From Anthoceros angustus (lineage: Eukaryota > Streptophyta > Anthocerotopsida > Anthocerotales > Anthocerotaceae): a stretch of DNA of 64,000 nucleotides. The notes beneath the pieces were generated by a model. The model did no database searches, was not told the origin of the DNA, and saw only the letters and a program-made list of their open reading frames with translations. A program made the translations under genes and the position numbers. The DNA lies in contig MU008152.1 of NCBI GenBank assembly GCA_010909165.1, forward strand, positions 434,001-498,000, written 5' to 3'. Shown one piece after another: positions 21,782-31,136 of this stretch (positions are counted from its first letter, which is position 1; each line of letters opens with the position of its first letter).

Positions 21782-22204
21782 CTCCTTCAGACTCCGCCGA
21801 ACGCCTGCTCACGAAGAGGGCCGCTGAGTTGCGCTTGGGCGCCAGAAAAGATAGCGCCAGAGAGCAGGGTGTCTGAACGCAGTGATCGCGAAACCGCCGC
21901 TTGCCGAGAGAATGGCCTTCTTCGGGGCCGGAGTAACCGGCGCGGAGGGCGTCCTTTCGCCGCGTGAATCGCCGTAGTCCGCATTGCTTACTCTAGCTTT
22001 ACGCTGCCGCCGCCGCTCGCGTACTCTAGCCTTACTATGGCGCATGTACCTGGAGCGTGGTTGCCTGCCCATAACGGCCACTGGCAACCCTACGGTCCTG
22101 GTCCGCTCCATGCCTGTCCCCTCTCAGCACCGTCCACGTGGCGCCCCTTGCCAAAATACGCTCCCCGTTCCAAAGTTACCCTTCCTGGCGTACTTATCGC
22201 AACT

Positions 22205-22391
22205 TACTCCGGAGTGCAGTCCGGACTCACCGCGGTCTACTCCGGAGTGCGGTCCGTAGCCGCTCCGGCCGCTCCGAAGTGCGATCCGGAGTCCCATGTC
22301 TACTCCGGAGTGCGGTCCGGAGTCCCATGTCTACTCCGGAGTGCGGTCCAGAGTCCCATGTCTACTCCGGAGTGCGCTCCGGAGTCCCCTT
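22205..22391. repeat. 31-bp tandem repeats (TACTCCGGAGTGCGGTCCG)
   Basis: Five imperfect copies; the last three start TCTACTCCGGAGTGCGGTCC at 22299, 22330 and 22361 with exact 31-bp spacing. Each holds the palindrome CTCCGGAG. They lie in the promoter-proximal zone of the ORF1-like element, and an eroded version (ACTCGGAGTATACTCGGACT) sits in the same position at 33330-33360. Confidence 0.8.
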
Positions 22392-22399
22392 CTTACCCG

Positions 22400-23037
22400 C
22401 CCCGGTCTTATTTCCTCTTTCCCGTCTTATTTCTCACTCCACACCAAAAAAACAAAAAAAACTAGCTCATTACCTTTCTAAGGGGGAGAGCCTACAGTCC
22501 ACAGTCGCGCATCCCTCCACCGCCCAATCTGGAGGGTTAAGAATAACATATTCGCAGACTCTATCCCGGGTAGGATCGATTACAACCACATCAGGAACCG
22601 AAACCTATTCCCCCCGGGTCAAAAATAGATCTGCCCTAAGCGAAACCCCGTTGAGCGAGGTGTAAGGGCGCTCCCTAAATGGAAGGAACCCACCTTCCCT
22701 AGCAATAGAGAACATGACGTCCCGGACGGCATCATGCATAGCGATACATTACCCACCCGCGGGATAGCGAGCCAAGTGCGTCCCAAAGTTCTTCATCATC
22801 GTCCAGCCGAGACATTGCATGTGATGTTCAGAGAGCACGACTATCTCGTGCTGGTGTTGCCTTGGGAAAGCTCATGTATGCAGAATTATCTGCATTCTCA
22901 TCAGAATCAGCATCTGCATATTCAGGAACTAGTGGATGCAAAGGACTGTTGTTAAATGGATTAGATACTTTGTGATTCAATTGATCAACGCGATTGCTAA
23001 GATCATAGATTTCGCTTGTTAGGAAGCCTAATCTATT
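22400..23037. other. Spacer
   Basis: No gene recognised; a transition from the GC-rich repeat element to AT-rich Copia internal sequence. Confidence 0.35.
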
Positions 23038-23331
23038 TTAAACAAATTCGTAAAGTTCCTTTATATCTGACTGAATTAAGGTGACTCTTGGCTGCAAAGT
23101 GTTAGAGTTAGGAGTAGAAGGATCTACATTGATGTTAGGAATACCTTGCAATGCTAACTCAATAGCCTTAACTTGTATTGGAGATAATGAGGTAAGCAAT
23201 CTACTTCTAGCTACTTTGATTCTATGTCCTTGATTGTCAGACTTAATCAAAATTGAACCAATGAAATTACAAACTTGTTCTGAAAGTTCTTCAATTTCGT
23301 CAATTCGAGTATTTGTCTTTTTCAAACACAA
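23038..23331 (-). CDS. Short frame in a third Copia element
   Basis: A 97-codon minus-strand frame (SEQVCNFIGSILIKSDNQGH..., IQVKAIELALQGIPNINVD) lying downstream of the LTR at 23625-23857. I do not recognise it as standard Copia gag. By position it should be the beginning of that element's coding region, or a passenger. Confidence 0.35.
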   Translation of the reverse strand: MCLKKTNTRIDEIEELSEQVCNFIGSILIKSDNQGHRIKVARSRLLTSLSPIQVKAIELALQGIPNINVDPSTPNSNTLQPRVTLIQSDIKELYEFV

Positions 23332-23612
23332 AATATCGTGTGTCTTATAAAATTTCTTCTACTTTGCAGCCTTTAATTGCTCTCTAATTCTTATGCTTAC
23401 CAGGATTTAAGAGATCCATGGCAAATTGGAGAGAATTGGATGCACAAATTGTGCATCATATAAAAGCAATGTTAAACATAATGCAATTGCTGCCGAAGAT
23501 CAAATCTCCTCGATGCATATCTAGAAATTAGATGATTCAAACTAGAAGAGGCATTAGAAAATTGATAGCTTTGTAGGCAGCAAGTAGCACGCTCAAAAAT
23601 CAAGAGCAAGGT

Positions 23613-23624
23613 GCTCTGATACCA
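23613..23624 (-). other. Copia primer-binding site
   Basis: The minus strand reads TGGTATCAGAGC directly after the LTR end ...TCTCATCA. This is the initiator-Met-tRNA-complementary site usual in plant Copia elements. Confidence 0.8.
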
Positions 23625-23857
23625 TGATGAGAATCATGCTTGCTCAAAGGATTCTTAGCAGTGATTATGTTGCCTAGAGCGATATCAGTACAAACGGTTA
23701 GAGGTTGTTGCAACCGATATAACTGATATAACAACTAACTACTTTAATAACTTCCTAAGAAACTACTTCTAGCCCTAAGAATTAATTAATCATTAATTCT
23801 AGGGATTTAAAGGTGCCCTAGCGAATAGTGCCCTAAATAGGAATATATTTTATCACA
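23625..23857 (-). mobile_element. 5' LTR of a third Copia element
   Basis: A 233-bp LTR on the minus strand, beginning TGTGATAAAATAT and ending TCTCATCA, immediately followed by the primer-binding site. It abuts the truncated integrase of the older Copia at 23874, so this element inserted into, or next to, that one. The partner LTR was not found in the window. Confidence 0.65.
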
Positions 23858-23873
23858 ATATACGTCGAACGGC

Positions 23874-24649
23874 CTAAGGGTCTAACTTGTTCCTGAGATG
23901 AGATGGCACATAGGAGTAAGCTGGGGACCAAAAAATGCGCAAGTGAGAAATAAGAGGCTTCTTTCCTGTCCATCGTTCATAAGGAGTCGTTAAACCTAGC
24001 TTCTTAGAGGGCAGTCTATTCTGAACATGATTGGAGGCCATAAGAGCCTCTGCCCAGTATCCACGAGTAAGACCAGCAACTGATAGACTGGAAAGAGTGG
24101 CCTCTTGCAAATTTCTGTTCTTGCATTCTGCAAAAGCATTCTGCGCTGGAGTGTAAGAGATTGTGAACTGATGGATGACTCCCTCTGCAGTACAAAGGTC
24201 ACGAAAGGTGTGACTAGTGTATTCTCCTTCGTTGTCCGTATGTAGGATCTTGAGGTGTGCTGCAGTCTTGTCGGTGTGCCATTGCCAAATATAGCTAAAA
24301 CATATCAAAAGCCTTGCTCTTATGTTGAAGGACATATATGGTATAGTATCGGCTCCATTCATCTAGAAGCACTGGACATTGAGCCACAGATATCATTATG
24401 TACAGTATGGAGGAGTCCAATGGCTCTCGATAGATGCTGATCCTTAAAGGGTTGAGAGATGGCTTTACTGGTTTGACAAGCATCGCAAAACGCTTGATTA
24501 TCAAAATGAAATACTAAGGGATCTCTATATATAGACCCATTAACAAGGTGGGAAAGACGTTGGAAGTTAACATGTCCAAGTCTACAATGCCATAACTGTG
24601 TAGGAGACAAAATAAAACCTTGAGCTATTCGAGCAGACTCATGGGGTAT
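23874..24649 (-). pseudogene. Older Copia element: pre-integrase and integrase part
   Basis: Minus-strand polyprotein remains. The zinc-binding GAG-pre-integrase motif (LWHCRLGHVNFQRLSHLV, then FCDACQTSKA) is followed by the integrase core (LHTDNEGEYTSHTFRDLC, TPAQNAFAECKNRNLQEATL), then YERWTGKKPLISHLRIF. Frames are broken. The sequence is interrupted at 24649 by a younger element and resumes at 28130 with protease and gag. The core matches the full-length relative at 61709-64000. Confidence 0.85.
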
Positions 24650-24892
24650 TGTTAAAATCCTAGCAGTAGGATTGTGCATCTCTTGTATCTAGTCTAGCAT
24701 TATCGAGATGCTATGCTCACAAAGATATTTCGTGTTGAATTAGCTATAAGGTGTATACAAAGTGTGTCTTAAATAGTGTCTGTGGGTGTCTCTTCCGAAG
24801 AGGCACACCCGTTCGTTATTACTAAATACTATTAATTACTACTACCAGAACCAGCTGACTTATGGTTATGGATGATTAATTGTTTTGTAACA
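24650..24892 (-). repeat. 3' LTR of the nested element
   Basis: 243 bp, reading TGTTACAAAACAATTAATC at its start on the minus strand and ending GGATTTTAACA. It differs from the 5' LTR chiefly in a patch near 24836-24875. Confidence 0.9.
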
Positions 24893-24945
24893 CTCCTCTG
24901 TCGGACGAACTAACAGAGTGGAGACTATCTCCCATGGAGCGCGAC

Positions 24946-25876
24946 GCTCCTCTATGGTGCGCTCCCTTTGAAGGGTAATGAAAGCTTGTACAGGCCGTCT
25001 TGAGGCACGGCACTGAATAGGCACAAGTCATGACTTGTGGTCTTGAAAAAGTAGCATGACCCTCTTGAAACGAGCATCTCAAGATCGCCTTGCTTCAGCA
25101 GCTGAGTCATGGAAACCAGGTTCTTGCCCATTTGTGGGACGAGGAGCACAGGCTCCAAGGTAAGCACCGAACCGTCCTCGAGGGGAAATTCGCAAATGCC
25201 TTGTCCCATAATTGGCAGGCTGGATCTACTCCGTTCGTCACCAAGTAAAACCCTTTCCCTGAGAGGATGAGTATCCAGCTTGGTGAATAGAGTACGATCG
25301 TTGCATATGTGGGCGGTGGCTCCACTGTCCACATACCACCCCGCATCCTGATGCAACTGGGTGTTGAGGCAAACCATAAGTATCTTTACGGTCTTTGCCT
25401 CCGCTATACTGGCGCTCCTCTATGGTGCGCTCCCTTTGAAGGGTAATGAAAGCTTGTACAGGCCGTCTTGAGGCACGGCACTGAATAGGCACAAGTCATG
25501 ACTTGTGGTCTTGAAAAAGTAGCATGACCCTCTTGAAACGAGCATCTCAAGATCGCCTTGCTTCAGCAGCTGAGTCATGGAAACCAGGTTCTTGCCCATT
25601 TGTGGGACGAGGAGCACAGGCTCCAAGGTAAGCACCGAACCGTCCTCGAGGGGAAATTCGCAAATGCCTTGTCCCATAATTGGCGGTGGATCTACTGGTT
25701 CGTCACCAAGTAAAACCCTTTCCACAGAGGATGAGTATCCGACTTGGTGAATAGAGTACGATCGTTGCATATGTGGGCGTGGCTCCACTGTCCACATACC
25801 ACCCCGCATCTGATGCGGTGTTGAGGCAAACCATAAGTATCTTCTGGTCTTTGCCTCATATCTGGCGCTCCTCTAA
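24946..25876 (-). repeat. Tandem duplication of the protease region
   Basis: Two units of about 465 bp, 24946-25413 and 25414-25876, each opening GCTCCTCTATGGTGCGCTCC on the + strand. Both encode the same protease-downstream segment (ICEFPLEDGSVLTLEPVLLV, MGKNLVSMTQLLKQGDLEML). The right unit has small deletions that shift the frame. Confidence 0.9.
24952..25377 (-). pseudogene. Copia aspartic protease region of the nested element
   Basis: A 141-residue frame with GWYVDSGATAHICND, the DSG(A) active-site motif of Copia proteases, followed by LLVPQMGKNLVSMTQLLKQG, typical of the segment between protease and integrase. The frame ends at SAP near the 3' LTR instead of continuing into integrase. 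The upstream duplicate (25420-25883) carries the same motifs but is frameshifted. Confidence 0.85.
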
Positions 25877-25889
25877 CGCACATCTTGGC

Positions 25890-26770
25890 TGCCTCTTAAG
25901 TCGGCTCTCCAGCCTCTCTCTTGCGGCACTCTCGTGCCCAATGGCCGGCAGCTCCGCACCAATTGCAGTTTCCGGCTCGGCGAGGAAGAGCGGAGGTTGA
26001 GTCACCTTTAGGTTTGAAGTTTGCCTTGCCCTTCGAATTCCTCCCGGGCTTGAAATAGGTGGAAAGCGCCCTGTCTGCATCGGGCTTGGACCCTCCTGCA
26101 GAGCTAAGGCGGCTCTGCCTCCGCCGATCTGAGTAATCGATAATATCTTCCATTGTAAGGGTGGAGGGTGTACTTGACTTACCATGAGTCGATACCAACA
26201 TCAGGCTGGTCACAAAGTTATGGTTAGACGGTGGTAATCTCATTAACAGCTATGCAGCGGCATCGGTCTCCGACATGGTTGAGCCAAGGGAGGCGAGCTG
26301 CCCTCGCAGCTATTTGAACTTCGAGGTGTGGGTAGAAATCGCATCGGTCTCCTTCATCCTTAAGGAGTTGAATTCCTGCCGTACACTGTACAAGGTCAGA
26401 ACATTATTAACATTGTAGGTGTTAGACAACCGTCCCCAGAAGCCTCCGTGAGGAACTCCACGATGGGCACCAGGCTTGAGTCGAGTCCGCTGATGAGGAG
26501 GGCAATTGCAATCCCATTCAAGTAGTCCCATCTTTCAATACCAGCAACTGATGGGGGAGGTGTGGTTGAAGAGGTAGGCTTCGGAAGGGTGCCATCGACA
26601 ATCTTCCAAACACCTCGACCTATCAGTATGGACTTCATGCGAACTCGCCACACGGGGTAGTGTTGGCCATTGAATCGATCTTTCTCTTTAACTGGGTCGT
26701 GAAGACTTGCATCACTGCTGTGGGAGGAGGTACTGCCATGGAAGCGGTAGCGTCGGCGAAAGCGAGTTGA
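25890..26770 (-). pseudogene. Copia gag of the nested element
   Basis: Gag remains in several frames: EKDRFNGQHYPVWRVRMKSI (about 26630-26690), then WKIVDGTLPKP, a middle segment with YNVNNVLTLYSVRQEF, and a C-terminal CCHC zinc knuckle (CNWCGAAGHWAREC, about 25915-25960). Gag binds the element's RNA and builds the particle. Frameshifts near 26390 and 26260 break it. No in-frame ATG is evident before the first block. Confidence 0.8.
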
Positions 26771-27109
26771 AGTGTTGTATAAGGTGATTCACCACGTCTC
26801 GTAAGTTGTGGTCATAAGACTTCAAGTTGAATCCTCGTCGCTTGTTGGTGTTGCGAGATCTCAAGAATATAGCTATCCGTCTCGACTTGTTTTTAATTTC
26901 TCCGTGAGAATTCTCCCCACCTTTTTTTTGCTCTGAGCTGCCCCTGGTCGCTTCTCCTCATATATGATTATATATATACATATATATTTTGAAAACGGTA
27001 TATTGTAAACCATGTCGGGTTAGTGTGGTGGTTGGTCCATCGGCCTAAGAGTTGGAGGTTGTGGTTGAATTCTACAAGTTAGGTAGGATTAGTTTTGGGC
27101 AACTAAAGT

Positions 27110-27465
27110 TGTATTAAGCCGCCGACCTCCGCCCACTCGGCGCGCCTGCGGACGCGGCGGCCGGGGGCGGCCCGTAGGCGGGCTCCACGCCGCTTCGCCG
27201 GCCTCGCCTCCGCCAACGCGCCCGGCTGGGAGGCCTCCCACGCCCGCGCACCGCCGTGCTCGGCACGATCCGCGGGGATGGTGGGAGGTCGCTGGGCGCA
27301 CCACCGCACGCCAGGCGCCCGCTGCACAACGCCGCGCCGGGCGCACACGCGACGCCCCGAGCGCACCACGCCGACGCCTGGGGTGAGGGCGCGGGATCGC
27401 CGCCTCCCTCACGGCTAGGGTGAGGCCAAATTGCTCTCTTGCCCGGAATTACCGCCATATCCAGA
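27110..27465. other. GC-rich insert in the leader of the nested element
   Basis: About 350 bp of very GC-rich DNA in otherwise AT-rich leader sequence between the primer-binding site and gag. Frames of about 100 codons are open in several phases on the minus strand (rich in Arg, Ala, Gly, Pro), as expected from base composition alone. It may be captured foreign or host sequence; no family is recognised. Confidence 0.6.
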
Positions 27466-27872
27466 TTTCCTTGAGCTGCACAGATGCATACGCATCAAGA
27501 TGGCTTCAATGCGGAGGAGGCTTTCAATTGTGTTATTTTGTTGAATTCCACCGTCGATGGAATTCACAGCATCATGTTATCTCGCAGGTGTAATTGGTGG
27601 GGGCCGTAGGTCCAAGCTTGCTGCAGTCCAGATCGTGGTGCCGCCAGAGTAGAAATTGAAGAAACTGCCGGCTACCGAGGTGGTGGGCCTAAATGCAACG
27701 ATGGAGCCTCACGGCAGCTGTGCACAAGGCTATTGTAGGCTCGTGGGTCATTCTCCGTCGAGGCGACCATGTGCCTTGGTTTGCATGCCACGACAGCCTC
27801 CATGTTGAGAACTTCTACAATGGGATCTGCAGATCTCCTTAGACTCCTGTGAGGATCATAAGCATGATGTAG

Positions 27873-27884
27873 GCTCTGATACCA
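27873..27884 (-). other. Primer-binding site of the nested element
   Basis: TGGTATCAGAGC on the minus strand directly next to the 5' LTR end ...TTTTAACA. Confidence 0.9.
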
Positions 27885-28129
27885 TGTTAAAATCCTAGCA
27901 GAGGATTGTGCATCTCTTGTATCTAGTCTAGCATTATCGAGATGCTATGCTCACAAAGATATTTCGTGTTGAATTAGCTATAAGGTGTATACAAAGTGTG
28001 TCTTAAATAGTGTCTGTGGGTGTCTCTTCCGAAGAGGCACACCCGTTCGTAATTACTAAATACTATTAATTACGGTCTACGGTAACTAGCGGACGGTATG
28101 GTTACGGACAGATTAATTGTTTTGTAACA
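27885..28129 (-). repeat. 5' LTR of the nested element
   Basis: 245 bp, TG...CA; partner of 24650-24892. Followed by GGTAT. Confidence 0.9.
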
Positions 28130-29703
28130 GGTATGATAGACCGGACATTAAGCAAATAGAGATCATTGTAGGGAACACCAATAATTACATCACCTCTATG
28201 AGAAGGACGAGTGACTGAACAGCCTAAATGGTCAAATTAAACAAACCTGGCAGGAATGCTCATCTGTGAGCTTGATGACAGACATTGAGTTTTTAGTCAT
28301 GGAAGGAACAAATAGGACAACGGACAAAATGAGCAATGCTGAATTAGGTAGTTGTATCGGTACAGTACCCGAACCTTTTATGGCTAAGCCACTATCATCA
28401 CTCAAGAGAATGAATGGGTGACTATCAACAGAGGGGTTGAAGGTGGAAAATGCACGTCTGTCAAAACAAATATGGCTTGTCGCTCCAGAGTCGAGGAACC
28501 ACATGTCAGTCTGAATCTGAACTAAAGATAAGCAAACTGCTAGTATTGAGGCACCTTTTGATGAAACGGCTCTATTGATTGCCATGTTCGACTATGGTAC
28601 TCCAACCTCCTTCCTTGGTTCTCTAGCAGTCTTTCTCATAATGTCCTGGGATATTACACCAATTACAAGTAAAGGTTCGCCGTTGGAGGTTGGGTAGTCT
28701 CATAGTTGATGGAGAACCAAGTCCCCTACCTCCTCCGCGATAGCTTCCGCGACCACGACCCGAAAAGAGGACTCTGGAACTCTGGCCAGTTTGTGTCTTG
28801 GGCTTGTGGAACCCTCAAGTCCTCTCTTCTGCAAGGAGGGTTCCTAAAACCTCTTCAAGGGAGAATGAAGGAGTTGATCCTGCAGCAGTTGCCAGCACTA
28901 CTGCACGTATTGTGGCATTCTATCGGCTAACAGAGTGTATCAATAGCTGTCCGGTAAGGATGATAGCAGGCTGACAGCAACCTGGACTTCAGAAAAAATA
29001 GTGCCATAATAAGCCAAGTTAGCACGGTGAGTGGGAAACTTGTTGATATAGGACTCCACTGTATCCTGCCCCTTCATCTGCAAGTTGAAGAAGTCTCGGA
29101 AGGCTTAATGATGCCGAACTCTTATCCTTGTATATCAGTTTGAAGTTGTTCCATACAGCAGCTGAACTCTCAGCCCCAAGAGGATGAGGCATCATTGTCT
29201 TGTCAAGAGAAGCTATGAGGATAGACCGGGCTCTCCTGCCTTTCCTTTGCCATGCCAGTATATCTGCAGCATTTGTATTGTTGGGTTGGCATTGAGGAAT
29301 TTGCTCAGTCCCATCAACCACTCCCATCAGCTCATTGTCTTCAAGTATTTGGGTCAACCTCATGGCCCAAATACCGTAATGATTTCCATTGAACCTATCC
29401 CGGTCCTTAAACTCGATCTTGAGTGTCCCAGTCAATCATCGCCATGGCTTGATGCTGATTTGTGAAGTCATGCCTCAAATCACTCCCCGCACTAGCATCA
29501 ATACCACCATTAGTATTACGAGTACTAGGGTCTGCATTTTCTCTGATATTGAAAAAGGGCGTTGAGCGAGTGGAAGTAGGTGATGGAGATTCTGTTCCAG
29601 AGAAAACTTCATCATATGCTTCTTCAGCATTTACAATTCCACCAACGTCCAAGTCGACCTCTTCATTAGAATCAGGATGACTCGACGAAGAACCTGGGAA
29701 CAT
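28130..29703 (-). pseudogene. Older Copia element: gag and protease part
   Basis: Continuation of the Copia at 23874-24649 beyond the nested insertion. Protease: MWFLDSGATSHICFDRRAFS (about 28460-28510) with the DSGA active site. Gag: KDRDRFNGNHYGIWAMRLTQ and ELMGVVDGTEQ (about 29310-29405). A Ser/Asp-rich N-terminal extension begins at an ATG at 29703 and is joined to gag by a frame change near 29430. Gag closely resembles that of the + strand Copia at 61.7 kb. I found no 5' LTR to its right. Confidence 0.8.
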
Positions 29704-29987
29704 GTCACAACTTGTAGAGACAATCAGCGATGGGCCGCTCTTTGGCGGCGGTAAGTGAGTCGGGATGCAAGAGAGACAAACTCTTCACTTTCATGACATT
29801 CACAAGCCAAATTCAATTGCTTGATGCCTGCGTTGAGGGTTTCAACCAAATCCTGTAGCTGGCATATCATAGCGCTAGCTTCTAGAGCCCTACAGCAACT
29901 GAATGAACTTCACGAACCAGAGACCAATCCACACCCATAGCCGGAGGGGATTTTATACAAATATATAAAATCTGCGGTTATTGTTGC

Positions 29988-30180
29988 GGTTGAGTGTTAT
30001 GCCCTAGGTGTTGCGGTTGAGTGTTATGCCCTAGGTGTTGCGCTGAATGCTAGGCCCTAGATGTTGCGAGTGTGCCCTAGATGTTGCGTATGCCCTAGAT
30101 GTTGCGTTGAGTGTTATGCCCTAGGTGTTGCGGTTGAGTGTTATGCCCTAGATGTTGCGGTTGAGTGTTATGCCCCATTT
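29988..30180 (+). repeat. 27-bp minisatellite (TGTTGCGGTTGAGTGTTATG)
   Basis: About eight copies of a unit TGTTGCGGTTGAGTGTTATG-CCCTAGG, some shortened to 18-20 bp by internal loss. It directly borders the gag end of the older Copia element. No coding value is assigned to the Cys-rich frame that crosses it. Confidence 0.85.
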
Positions 30181-31136
30181 GCGTTAAACATTGACCACGT
30201 ATTTGTGAAGTTATGCCCTATGTGGTGTGGTGATTGTTGCTTGAGATGGTGGGATTATTTGAGATGGTTGATTGATTGTGTGATTGTTGTGAGCTCTATT
30301 ACATGTTCGTGAGTCCATTTTCATCTGATTCTTTATACGCTTTTCGGTTGGGCTTCTTTCTCTGAGGATCTCCCGGCTTTTGAGTCTTGAGTTCTGGTGT
30401 GGGCGTTAGTTTGGTGGTTGGCGGTGGTCACATGGGTTGCACCCCTCTTGGCTGGGGCCCTTTGGCGGCCTTTTGGGGTTCGCCATACGACTCAAACTCT
30501 GTATGTCGGTCAGTGGTCATTTGCCCTCGGTCCCGGTACCTCTTGACCTGTACCCTTCAAGCGTTTGCGGGCCCTTTTCGTCCCCCATCCAATGGGGCGA
30601 TCCACACCCTCCGTGGTATGGACACTCCTTGTCGATCATGCTCAACTCTCTGCGTCAAGGGGTGAAAACTCACCTCGGGCACATGCATAAAGATTTCGAC
30701 CGGACTACAGGCTGCCCAAGTGCAGCTGCGACCTCCTCCACGTCCCGCTCGGCGCCGATAGCTTTCTCCTTGTGGTGCCTCTTTCTTCACAGGAATGGTT
30801 GCGGTCGGTGGATCACATCCTTGGGATGTTGAAACCCGCTTTCCATGTCCGCATCTTCCGCAGCTTCCTCGGCACCTTCACGATGATGCCGTCGGCATTT
30901 CGTCTTCCCTAGATCGCCTTGCACTCGATCCCGGATGAGCTTGGTGTCTCCTCCTTCTTCTCCCGATGGTGTCTTTGCACTAGGGGGCTTGAGCAAGTGA
31001 AGTTGCTAGCCGTCTTGGCGTTTTGGGGCGGCTCTTGAGGAGGGCTGCGTCTTTGCCAAGTCCCGGAATCGCTCGTTGGAGCAGTCGGGTAATGCAACAA
31101 ACCTCGCGCTGTTGCTTGGCAGGCGGGTGATATGCC
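30181..31136 (+). other. Region upstream of the non-LTR RT remains
   Basis: No gene I can support. It probably belongs to the decayed 5' part of the + strand non-LTR element, since frames are broken and composition matches. Confidence 0.35.

Larger units (their letters stand above)
24650..28129 (-). mobile_element. Nested Copia-derived element with gag and protease only
   Basis: A 3.48-kb minus-strand element with LTRs at 24650-24892 (3') and 27885-28129 (5'), both TG...CA and nearly identical over their first 190 bp, plus a primer-binding site and a GGTAT target duplication. Inside are gag, a CCHC zinc knuckle and a duplicated protease region. Protease sequence ends about 55 bp before the 3' LTR, with no integrase, reverse transcriptase or RNase H. 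It must therefore have depended on proteins supplied by a complete relative. The leader contains a 350-bp strongly GC-rich insert. Confidence 0.85.
24645..28134. repeat. GGTAT target-site duplication around the inner Copia
   Basis: GGTAT at 24645-24649 and at 28130-28134 directly flank the two LTRs, the exact 5-bp duplication expected of Copia integration. Confidence 0.9.

Noticed and set aside
22205-22391. Regular 31-bp repeats as a CRISPR array
   Set aside because: Direct tandem units without spacers, in a plant-type nuclear context.
30061-30312. Cys-rich 83-codon frame that resembles a secreted peptide
   Set aside because: The cysteines come from translating the TGTTGCGG minisatellite; the frame has no life outside the repeat.
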